Of a stretch of 20,425 bases of DNA, positions 8,116 to 13,977 are shown piece by piece. The translations under genes and the position numbers were made by a program. Position 1 is the first letter of the stretch. Every line of letters starts with the position of its first letter. Source of the stretch: Methanosarcinales archaeon (GTDB lineage Archaea > Halobacteriota > Methanosarcinia > Methanosarcinales > Methanocomedenaceae); the NCBI GenBank assembly GCA_030666885.1, contig DAOUWY010000007.1, positions 1 to 20,425 of the forward strand, written 5' to 3'. The notes under the pieces are model-generated. The model did not search any database. It was not told the origin of the DNA and saw nothing but the letters and a program-made list of their open reading frames with translations.

Positions 8116-8430
8116 TTACGTGGGCTTGGGTTTTATTAATGCAGATTTCACCATTTCTACGTAATCTTCTTTTAACGTATATACTATTGGTGTCTTGTAG
8201 GACTCTTTATGAGCCCTTAGTATTCCCAGCTTTGAATGTACATAACCTATCATTGATGCTACCATATTATGTGAAACATCATATTTCTTAGAAAGGATTT
8301 TATGAATTGCATCAACTGTTGCCTCTTTTATTTCCAGGAAGATGTTTAATAGAGTATTTCTTATTCCTTTGGTATCAAGCTCAAGATACTTTTCTAACCG
8401 TTCCTTGATTCTTCTTTTAAGGGATCCCAT
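8116..8430 (-). CDS. DUF2551 family protein (archaeal, helix-turn-helix-like)
   Basis: A 104-residue protein matching the archaeal DUF2551 family as I know it. It has a basic N-terminus (GSLKRRIKERLEKYLELDTK), then IRNTLLNIFLEIKEATVDAI, SKKYDVSHNMVASMIGYVHS, and the very typical SKLGILRAHKESYKTPIVYT. The centre reads as a winged helix, with residues 45-70 as the recognition part, and the last block as the wing. The family is largely restricted to methanogen-related archaea and has no known function; DNA binding is inferred from the fold. GGAG at 8439-8442 lies eight bases before the ATG. A BRE/TATA lies near 8478-8490. The gene opens away from the AT-rich 1.35-kb block, so its promoter borders that block. 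Confidence 0.8.
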   Translation of the reverse strand: MGSLKRRIKERLEKYLELDTKGIRNTLLNIFLEIKEATVDAIHKILSKKYDVSHNMVASMIGYVHSKLGILRAHKESYKTPIVYTLKEDYVEMVKSALIKPKPT

Positions 8431-8477
8431 AACATCTGCTCCATGAAAAAAATTATCATATGTAACATTTACGAATG

Positions 8478-8490
8478 TATTAATTTTCGC
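8478..8490 (-). promoter_or_regulatory. Promoter of the DUF2551 gene
   Basis: On the minus strand the sequence GCGAAAATTAATAC contains a BRE (GCGAAAA) and a TATA-like box (TTAATA). The predicted transcription start near 8458 leaves a leader of about 28 bases carrying the GGAG ribosome binding site. A second TATA-like run further upstream (8497-8510) is an alternative. Confidence 0.45.
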
Positions 8491-8890
8491 AGTTTTAATA
8501 TATATATGTTTCTACATATCCACTCTGAACAAATATTTCAGAATCACTTATCATTAATACCTCTCACTTTTTGTATACATATTTTTATTACTTAGGGTTT
8601 ATTAAAATTATAATATAAATTTTTTATCGAGTGTTTTTAATTTCACTACTTCGAACGAATTTTTAGCAAATATTATAATTTATAAACTGTTTAATTAATC
8701 GTTAAATGTATCGATATATGACAATTATTATTATTTTTATATTATACTATCAAACATATATATACTGATCGGTGAATTTGGTTTGTTTGGAAATGCCGAA
8801 TGATTATAATAAATACAACAATGAATATAACTTAGAGTTATATTATTAGTTGTCTAATTTACCTTATGTTTCACTTCAAGATGATTACCC

Positions 8891-8998
8891 CATACTATAG
8901 GAATGATTCAAGCGTTCAACACATTATATCCATTGGATTATACATTCTATAGATCATAATGGGGTTTTATGTCCCAAACACTGTATTCCTATAGTATG
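8891..8998. repeat. Perfect 14-bp inverted repeat enclosing 80 bases, with nested palindromes
   Basis: CATACTATAGGAAT at 8891-8904 is the exact reverse complement of ATTCCTATAGTATG at 8985-8998. The enclosed segment has an ATCCA-T-TGGAT palindrome at 8928-8938, and the ATGGGGT near 8959-8965 can pair with the ACCCCAT that overlaps the left arm. No flanking target duplication is visible. It could be a small inverted-repeat element or encode a structured RNA. Confidence 0.6.
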
Positions 8999-9077
8999 TG
9001 TAATTTATAATTTTATAGAAATATATCAAAATAAGCCCGTGATTATCTGGGACTATATCTTGTAGGAAAATGCAAAT

Positions 9078-9144
9078 GGCAAAAAATCTGTGAAATATCA
9101 TCCAATATAAATTTATTTTTTTCAAATTTTTTGGATTTTTTGCC
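9078..9144. repeat. Perfect 11-bp inverted repeat with T-rich right arm
   Basis: GGCAAAAAATC at 9078-9088 pairs exactly with GATTTTTTGCC at 9134-9144 across 45 bases. The inner bases (TCCAA and TTGGA) can extend or compete with the pairing. T-runs inside and after it would allow transcript termination on the plus strand, although no gene lies directly upstream. Confidence 0.5.
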
Positions 9145-9289
9145 TATGTCTTAAACACTATTATGCATATATAGGTGGTACAGTATTTCTGTCTATTTAC
9201 TATATATAAATATAGGCTTATAAAAATAGAAAAACGCTTAACTTATTTAAAATAATAATATAGTATGTGTTGATATTAACAATTATACT

Positions 9290-9306
9290 CCGCAGCTCTG
9301 CTGCGG
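9290..9306. repeat. GC-rich hairpin inside the AT-rich block
   Basis: CCGCAGC, a three-base TCT loop, and GCTGCGG form a perfect seven-pair stem. It opens a GC-richer island of about 45 bases (to about 9335, through GGTTGGGTGTGCTATCGCAACG) surrounded by almost pure A/T. A TATA-like run (CTTATAAAAATAG) lies about 70 bases upstream on the plus strand. It may be part of a small structured RNA or the scar of a mobile element. Confidence 0.45.
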
Positions 9307-9519
9307 TTGGGTGTGCTATCGCAACGTTTGACTGTATGAATCTTTAAACATAGTAACAAAAAACATATTGCAAAAAATATCAAAATATATATGTATAATT
9401 TATAAATTATAAAATATTAAAATCTAAATATTCTATATACTATTATATATAGAATATATCATATAGAATATACTATATATAATACACCATATATAATATT
9501 TTATCAATAATATATAATA

Positions 9520-9592
9520 TATTATATTGTATATATAATCTATTATATTGTATATATAATCTATTATATTGTATATATAATCTATTATATAT
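9520..9592. repeat. 21-bp tandem repeat, three perfect copies plus a partial fourth
   Basis: The units occupy 9520-9540, 9541-9561 and 9562-9582 and are identical; each begins TATTATATTG and ends ATATATAATC. A partial unit follows to about 9592. Except for one C and one G per unit the DNA is pure A/T. The period equals about two helical turns, so each unit presents the same face. Confidence 0.8.
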
Positions 9593-9735
9593 AATTTTAT
9601 ATATTCCATATATTATATATAACATTATATATAGAATATATAATTTGACTGCCTTGTTTATTTTTTACATTAGTTATTAATATATTGCAATGATAATATT
9701 AATGAAAAATTTTTAGATTTTATTATGAGAATAAT

Positions 9736-9750
9736 ACCAAATAATTTATT
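9736..9750 (+). promoter_or_regulatory. Promoter of the ADP-ribosylglycohydrolase gene
   Basis: ACCAAATAATTTATT holds a TATA-like box (TAATTTATT) centred near 9746, about 30 bases before the ATG at 9777. Transcription should start within a few bases of the ATG. No ribosome binding site is seen, so the mRNA is probably leaderless or nearly so. Confidence 0.4.
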
Positions 9751-9776
9751 TCAAATGAAATCGCTATCGATTAAAT

Positions 9777-10730
9777 ATGTATAGAAAAAAATATACAGGT
9801 TGCCTGTTGGGAAGTGCTGTGGGGGATGCACTGGGAATGCAAACAGAAGGTATGATTCCCGGAGAGATTAAACAAAAATTCAATATCGTATTTGATTACG
9901 GACCAGGTATGCCGGGAAGTCTTAACGAAAAACTTAGACCAGGGCAATATACAGATGATACTGAACAAACACTGATCCTTGCACGCAGTATCATAGAAGC
10001 TGGTAAATTCGACCCTGTGCTTTTCTCAAAAAAACTTGTTGAACATTATGCAATGATCGTATCAAAACCCGGATCAAATAGAGGTTGGGGTCGTACAAGT
10101 CTAGATTCATGCAGGCAGTTACAATCTGGTACTTCATGGAAAGAATCGGGTGGTGATTCACCCACATGCGGCTCATCAATGCGCATATCACCGATCGGAC
10201 TGCTCTATCCGGACAACTTAGAACAACTCGAAAGAACTGCATTAGAATCATCATTACTAACCCATAAACATCCCGAATCCATCGCTGGTGCAGTGGCTGT
10301 AGCATCTGCAGTTTCTTTAGCCATAACAAATACCAGCCCTGATATTATTTTAAAGACTGCCGGAAGCCTTGCTAAAAAGTTAGACCCAATGCTGGGCAAC
10401 AAAATTTTTTCCATTGAAAAAATGAGATATATGCCAGAACTCAACGCATTCTCCACAATAGGCACTTCCATTATGACAAAGGATGTGGTACCTTCAGCTT
10501 TTTATTGTTTTACTAAAAACCCGCTGGATTTTTCAAAGGCCATACTTTCTGCTATTAATGCAGGCGGGGATACTGATTCCATTGCTGCCATCACAGGTGC
10601 TATCAGTGGCGCATATCTTGGAATTGACGCTATTCCAAAAAAATGGCTGGACAAGCTTGAGAACCGTGATGAGATCGAATCAATTGCCCTGGAACTATGG
10701 GAAATCGGCAGACATAATATGAAAGAGTGA
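9777..10730 (+). CDS. ADP-ribosylglycohydrolase (DraG/ARH-like) family protein
   Basis: A 317-residue soluble protein of the ADP-ribosylglycohydrolase family (PF03747), which removes ADP-ribose from proteins or small molecules with two Mg2+ ions. Metal-site motifs are complete: GSAVGDALGM (12-21), QYTDDTEQ with Asp60 and Asp61, and INAGGDTDSIAAITGAISGA (260-279) with Asp265 and Asp267. Between them SMRISPIGLL is also typical. The target is unknown; dinitrogenase reductase is one known target of DraG, but no nif gene is in the window. The start ATG lacks a ribosome binding site and follows a TATA box at leaderless distance. The cofC gene follows after 17 bases, so the two are probably cotranscribed. 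Confidence 0.9.
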   Translation: MYRKKYTGCLLGSAVGDALGMQTEGMIPGEIKQKFNIVFDYGPGMPGSLNEKLRPGQYTDDTEQTLILARSIIEAGKFDPVLFSKKLVEHYAMIVSKPGSNRGWGRTSLDSCRQLQSGTSWKESGGDSPTCGSSMRISPIGLLYPDNLEQLERTALESSLLTHKHPESIAGAVAVASAVSLAITNTSPDIILKTAGSLAKKLDPMLGNKIFSIEKMRYMPELNAFSTIGTSIMTKDVVPSAFYCFTKNPLDFSKAILSAINAGGDTDSIAAITGAISGAYLGIDAIPKKWLDKLENRDEIESIALELWEIGRHNMKE

Positions 10731-10747
10731 GTTTATGATTCCAGACC

Positions 10748-11419
10748 ATGACTAATGATGCAATTAGAGCAGTGATCCCCTTTAAAAAAGAGAATGCAAA
10801 ATCAAGACTATCAGAAGTACTTTCCAAAACCCAGAGGCAAGAGCTTGCTCTTTGTATGCTATATGATGTTATAAGTGCGCTGGAAAAGTCAGGGAAATTC
10901 GATGAAATAGATATTTTGAATTCTTCATTTTCCAGTATCATGAATACTGAATTTCCGTTAAATATCAATATCCTGCTAAATGAGAAAAGCCTGAACGATG
11001 CATTGAACGAATATCTCCAAAAATCGGCCGAACACTGGAATGGTACTGTGCTCATTATCATGGCAGATATGCCGTTGGTTACTGAAAAACAGATTATCGA
11101 ACTTACAAGTATGAAAGCAGATGTGGTAATAGCTCCCGGTTCAGGTGGTGGGACCAATGCTTTACTTATACGAAATCCGGAAAAATTCCATGTGGATTAT
11201 TATGGCACCAGTTTCCTTGACCACATGCGAATTACCAGGGAAGCTGGCCTGAGCGTGGATGTATATGATTCCTTTTTGGTTAGCACTGATATGGACGAAC
11301 CCGATGACCTGGTAGAACTACTGATACACGGACAGGGCAGGGCAGTAGATTATCTCAGGTCTGCCGGAATATTCCTTGATACCAAAACAGGTAAACTTGA
11401 ACTGAATAAAAAGAGATGA
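10748..11419 (+). CDS. cofC: 2-phospho-L-lactate guanylyltransferase (coenzyme F420 biosynthesis)
   Basis: A cytosolic nucleotidyltransferase of 223 residues that activates 2-phospho-L-lactate (or a related phospho-acid) with GTP for attachment to Fo, giving F420. The family start AVIPFKKENAKSRLS is at 8-22. The metal-binding MADMPLV (Asp107) is at 105-111, the signature PGSGGGTNAL at 130-139, and STDMDEPDDL occurs near 189-198. These match archaeal CofC well. The ATG at 10748 gives a few residues before the conserved strand; no strong ribosome binding site is seen, and an out-of-frame ATG at 10736 opens a six-codon reading frame just upstream. It follows the ADP-ribosylglycohydrolase gene and ends three bases from the stop of a convergent small gene. 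Confidence 0.92.
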   Translation: MTNDAIRAVIPFKKENAKSRLSEVLSKTQRQELALCMLYDVISALEKSGKFDEIDILNSSFSSIMNTEFPLNINILLNEKSLNDALNEYLQKSAEHWNGTVLIIMADMPLVTEKQIIELTSMKADVVIAPGSGGGTNALLIRNPEKFHVDYYGTSFLDHMRITREAGLSVDVYDSFLVSTDMDEPDDLVELLIHGQGRAVDYLRSAGIFLDTKTGKLELNKKR

Positions 11420-11439
11420 CAATTACCGCGTAATTGTCA
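11417..11439. terminator. Hairpin covering both stop codons of convergent genes
   Basis: TGACAATTAC, a CGC loop and GTAATTGTCA form a perfect ten-pair stem. Its left half holds the cofC stop (TGA 11417-11419) and, on the other strand, the stop of the 53-residue gene (11423-11425). It is symmetric, so it forms in both transcripts. A U-tract is absent, so it may act as a 3' end stabiliser or transcript barrier rather than a classic terminator. Confidence 0.45.
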
Positions 11440-11584
11440 ATTCAATGTCTGTCCAGTCCTTTTCCACACCCTCAAGGGGTTCTACCGCACCGCCTATAAT
11501 ACCTGCAATAACCCTCTGCACAAATTTGTTCATTGTTATATCCTTTCCGTCAACTATAAGTTCTAATTCCATATCTTTCTCCAT
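11423..11584 (-). CDS. Small conserved-looking archaeal protein, 53 residues, function unknown
   Basis: A short minus-strand gene with a perfect GGAGG ribosome binding site (11592-11596) seven bases before ATG at 11584. The product begins MEKDMELELIVDGKDITMNK, continues FVQRVIAGIIGGAVEPLEGV, and ends DWTDIELTITR. It reads as beta strand, turn, helix, strand, with a glycine-containing hydrophobic helix in the middle. I believe similar short proteins with the pattern E-L-x-V-D-G-K-x-I-x-x-N-x-F-V occur in methanogen genomes, but I cannot name a family. It has its own TATA-like box near 11638-11647. It stands alone, convergent with cofC. The strong ribosome binding site and the strand-helix-strand pattern favour a real gene. 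Confidence 0.75.
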   Translation of the reverse strand: MEKDMELELIVDGKDITMNKFVQRVIAGIIGGAVEPLEGVEKDWTDIELTITR

Positions 11585-11637
11585 ATTTTTTCCTCCGATA
11601 TTTTACTAAACTCCCAAAATGCAAATTGATTTACGCG

Positions 11638-11649
11638 TAATATTTATAG
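11638..11649 (-). promoter_or_regulatory. Probable promoter of the 53-residue gene
   Basis: On the minus strand CTATAAATATTA is a good TATA box. The predicted start of transcription near 11617 leaves a leader of about 33 bases containing GGAGG. The BRE upstream is not a clear match. Confidence 0.4.
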
Positions 11650-11684
11650 TCAGGAACATAATATTCATTATGTATCATATGAAC

Positions 11685-11735
11685 ACTTTGCGCTCTTGGC
11701 GTCCTTTGCGGTATATGATTTTTATCACCGCAAAG
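11685..11735. repeat. ACTTTGCG-type inverted repeat downstream of the aminotransferase
   Basis: CTTTGCGGT at 11704-11712 pairs exactly with ACCGCAAAG at 11727-11735 over 14 bases, and another ACTTTGCG lies at 11685-11692. It sits about 60 bases past the stop of the minus-strand class I aminotransferase gene, so it could shape that transcript's 3' end. The same word forms an inverted repeat at 2124-2152. Confidence 0.45.
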
Positions 11736-11793
11736 TCCACAAAGATTAGTTTGAATTGTCTGGTTTTTGATTATAATTATACTACCGTAACAA

Positions 11794-12936
11794 TCATCCC
11801 AGCACCTGCTCGATCCTCTCCAGTGCGTCCCGTATTCGTTCCTGGCTTGTAGCATAGGATATCCTGATAAAGTCCATGCTATTGGGCCCGAATGCACTTC
11901 CCGGCGTAGCAGCCACATGGGCCTCGGTGAGCAAGCGCTCGCACACATCATCACCGTTACCGTATTCGCTCACGTCAGCAAAAGAATAGAACGCACCGCT
12001 GGGATAATTAGACTTAATACCCATATTATTCAGCCCGTCAACCAGCAGGTCCCGCCGTGCCTTGAACTCGGCAACCATTCCCGGAATAAATGACTGGTCA
12101 CCTTTTAAAGCCTCCACACCCGCCCACTGGACAAAGGTAGTGGCACTGCTGACACTGTGGCTCTGCAGCTTGGACATGGACGTGTATAATTCATGAGAAG
12201 TAGCAAGATAACCCAGCCTCCAGCCGGTCATGGCATAAGCCTTTGAAAAACCATTCACTGTGATAGTGCGGTCTTCCATGCCTGGCAGACTACCGATACT
12301 GAAATGCTCTTTATCATAGATGATCTTTTCATAGATCTCGTCCGAGATCACAGTTATATCGTGATCGATAGCAAGGTCTGCGATCTCTTTTATCGCATCC
12401 CTTGAAAAAATTCCCCCGGTAGGATTACTGGGGCTGTTCAATACAATAAGCCTGGTCTTCGGAGTGATATAACTAGCTACATCCGTGGGACTAAAATCAT
12501 TTTCCGGGTCAAGGGGCGCGAACACCGTCTTACCGCCAGCTATCTTGATGCACGGGTCATAGGATACCCAGGCCGGGTCGAACAGAATGCCCTCGTCGCC
12601 CTCGTCCAGTATGGCAAGTATGGCTTCGAAGACAGCCTGCTTGGCACCCGGTGTCACGATCACATGGGCAGGTTCAATGTTCAGGTTGTTCTCTTCATTC
12701 AGTTTTTCAGCAATAGCAAGGCGTAGTTCCGGAATGCCGGGAGAAGGGGAATAATGAGTATCGCCCCGGCGCAGCGAAACTTCGGCAGCATCGCATATAT
12801 TCTTAGGTGTGTCAAAATCAGGTTCTCCCAGGCTGAAACTGATAACATCATGTCCCTCGCGCTTGAGATCATTGGCCAGGTTCGTCATCCTGAGGGTGGC
12901 CGATTCCTCAATACTTTGCAGGCGTTTCGATACCAT
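11794..12936 (-). CDS. Class I/II aminotransferase (aspartate or aromatic aminotransferase)
   Basis: A 380-residue PLP enzyme of fold type I, aminotransferase class I/II, of the short archaeal/thermophile AspC type. Motifs in order: SLGEPDFDTP (35-44), HYSPSPGIPELR (61-72), VTPGAKQAVFEA (94-105), LNSPSNPTGG (166-175, Asn171), ISDEIY (197-202, Asp199) and NGFSKAYAMTGWRLGY (228-243), with the PLP lysine Lys232 and Arg240. FIRISYA near 360 carries the substrate carboxylate-binding arginine. The likely role is glutamate-dependent transamination of oxaloacetate or aromatic keto acids; specificity is not readable. It lies 22 bases after ribH on the same strand, so it is probably transcribed with the riboflavin genes. 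GGAG lies very close to the ATG, a short spacing. Confidence 0.92.
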   Translation of the reverse strand: MVSKRLQSIEESATLRMTNLANDLKREGHDVISFSLGEPDFDTPKNICDAAEVSLRRGDTHYSPSPGIPELRLAIAEKLNEENNLNIEPAHVIVTPGAKQAVFEAILAILDEGDEGILFDPAWVSYDPCIKIAGGKTVFAPLDPENDFSPTDVASYITPKTRLIVLNSPSNPTGGIFSRDAIKEIADLAIDHDITVISDEIYEKIIYDKEHFSIGSLPGMEDRTITVNGFSKAYAMTGWRLGYLATSHELYTSMSKLQSHSVSSATTFVQWAGVEALKGDQSFIPGMVAEFKARRDLLVDGLNNMGIKSNYPSGAFYSFADVSEYGNGDDVCERLLTEAHVAATPGSAFGPNSMDFIRISYATSQERIRDALERIEQVLG

Positions 12937-12958
12937 GACTCCAATCTGGGATGAGATA

Positions 12959-13369
12959 TTATTTTAATCTTTGCACCAGCTTGACGGCAGCCTCAACCGC
13001 CCGTTTGGCATAATCCACGCGCTTGTGTGCATCCAGCCTGCTCATGCCCGGTCCAGATATGCCAAGGGTTACCGGTTTATCATATTCCAGTGACAGGTCA
13101 GTGATCTTCCTGGTAGCATGCTGCACTACAATCTCATCGTGCCTGGTCTGGCCCTCGATAACGCAGCCGATCGTAACCACAGCATCGATGTTGGGATCTG
13201 TTACCATTTTCTTTATGGCCAGCGGCATATCATATACCCCCGGCACCATGATGGTCTGCTCCACTGTGGCCCCTAAAAACTCTGCATGCTCCCTGCCCAG
13301 CAGCTCCATCTGGTAGGTAATGTCCCTGTTGAACTCCGCAATCACAAATCCCAGTTTAATATCGCTCAT
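12959..13369 (-). CDS. ribH: 6,7-dimethyl-8-ribityllumazine synthase
   Basis: A 136-residue enzyme that condenses 5-amino-6-ribitylamino-uracil with 3,4-dihydroxy-2-butanone 4-phosphate, the step before riboflavin. The substrate loop is AEFNRDIT (Phe13, Asn14). VPGVYDMPLA is at 42-51. GCVIEGQTRHDEI at 68-80 carries the catalytic His77, and TLGISGP near 101-107 is the next typical block. Length is that of archaeal members, which assemble as icosahedral or pentameric particles. GGAG lies nine bases before the ATG. It sits 67 bases downstream of ribC and 22 bases upstream of the class I aminotransferase. RibH is a distant paralogue of archaeal RibC next door. Confidence 0.94.
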   Translation of the reverse strand: MSDIKLGFVIAEFNRDITYQMELLGREHAEFLGATVEQTIMVPGVYDMPLAIKKMVTDPNIDAVVTIGCVIEGQTRHDEIVVQHATRKITDLSLEYDKPVTLGISGPGMSRLDAHKRVDYAKRAVEAAVKLVQRLK

Positions 13370-13436
13370 AATAATAATCTCCGGTTATTTCCAATTCTAT
13401 TTCTTATTGACATTATACTATTAATTAAAATATCTT

Positions 13437-13901
13437 TTACAGACCCGCAGGACCTGCATCTTTATAACCCTGCCGCTGCCCGGTACCTGCCTCACGTTCC
13501 AGATCCCGCTTGCTAAACAGCAATTTTACAACATTCAGGGCATGTTCCCGAGAGCGCTGCTCCATCAACCATGCAAGGGTTTTGTCATCCTGCGCTTCGT
13601 CCTCATGCACGAACACCTCGATCACATGGGTATTTGTCATCAACTGTGCCTGGATGATACCCTGGGAAGCCTCGTGGGCACAAATTTTGTCCTTCGGGTC
13701 TGCACCTGGCATACCCAGCGCCATGACAATATCGCAGCCCAGTTCCTCGATTAATTTCTTGCAGGCCACGGGCAGGTCTTTGATACCAGGTACAGTATAA
13801 CGCTTGATCTTCACAGATGCATTGTTGTGCAGCTCATCAATGGCTGCACTCCCCATATCATACCTGGCAAATGTAGTATCTGCAATGCCTACCGTGACCA
13901 T
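13437..13901 (-). CDS. ribC: Riboflavin synthase, archaeal type
   Basis: A 154-residue riboflavin synthase of the archaeal type, which dismutates two molecules of 6,7-dimethyl-8-ribityllumazine. It is unrelated to the bacterial two-domain enzyme and shares its fold with lumazine synthase. Seen motifs: VGIADTTFARYDMG (4-17), YTVPGIKDLPVACKKL (35-50), ALGMPGADPKDKICAHEASQ (61-80), TNTHVIEVFVHEDEA (89-103) and SREHALNVVKLL (117-128). A Gly-rich tail follows residue 138. AGAGGT lies before the ATG at 13901. It precedes ribH on the same strand by 67 bases, so the last two steps of flavin synthesis are encoded together. Upstream, four ACTGCT words separate it from the class V aminotransferase gene. 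Confidence 0.95.
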   Translation of the reverse strand: MVTVGIADTTFARYDMGSAAIDELHNNASVKIKRYTVPGIKDLPVACKKLIEELGCDIVMALGMPGADPKDKICAHEASQGIIQAQLMTNTHVIEVFVHEDEAQDDKTLAWLMEQRSREHALNVVKLLFSKRDLEREAGTGQRQGYKDAGPAGL

Positions 13902-13913
13902 GTTTTACCTCTG

Positions 13914-13970
13914 ACTGCTTCCTTAACTGCTATAGTCCTTCTTAAACTGCTATTGTATTTCTTTACTGCT
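13914..13970. repeat. Four short direct repeats (ACTGCT) upstream of ribC
   Basis: ACTGCT occurs at 13914-13919, 13926-13931, 13946-13951 and 13965-13970. The last three sit in imperfect 20-base units (CTTAACTGCTATAGT-like). On the minus strand they read AGCAGT followed by A/G-rich bases in the 5' leader region of ribC. This may be a decayed tandem repeat or protein binding sites. Confidence 0.4.
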
Positions 13971-13977
13971 GCTGTCT

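Larger units (their letters stand above)
8431..9776. other. AT-rich, gene-free block of about 1.35 kb with several repeats
   Basis: No frame with coding character was found on either strand. Composition is extremely AT-rich compared with the flanking genes, most of all at 9370-9650, where TATA/ATAT runs dominate. Structured elements inside are listed separately: inverted repeats at 8891-8998 and 9078-9144, a GC-rich hairpin at 9290-9306, and the 21-bp tandem repeat at 9520-9592 inside an A/T-only zone. The block separates two divergent transcription units (DUF2551 to the left, ADP-ribosylglycohydrolase to the right). A chromosome-structure or replication role is possible, but no origin-binding protein gene is adjacent. 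Confidence 0.7.

Noticed and set aside
8801..8870. 18-codon frame starting ATGCCGAATGATTATAATAA
   Set aside because: Asn/Tyr-rich as expected from random AT-rich DNA, with no ribosome binding site.
9520..9592. Tandem repeat considered as a CRISPR array
   Set aside because: Units are directly adjacent without spacers, are A/T-only in most positions, and no cas gene is nearby.
8431..9776. AT-rich block considered as a replication origin
   Set aside because: No Orc1/Cdc6 gene is adjacent and no clear origin recognition box was seen; kept only as a possibility to test.
11631..11954. 107-residue minus-strand frame overlapping the 3' end of the class I aminotransferase gene
   Set aside because: It overlaps the conserved aminotransferase C-terminus in another frame and has no features of its own.
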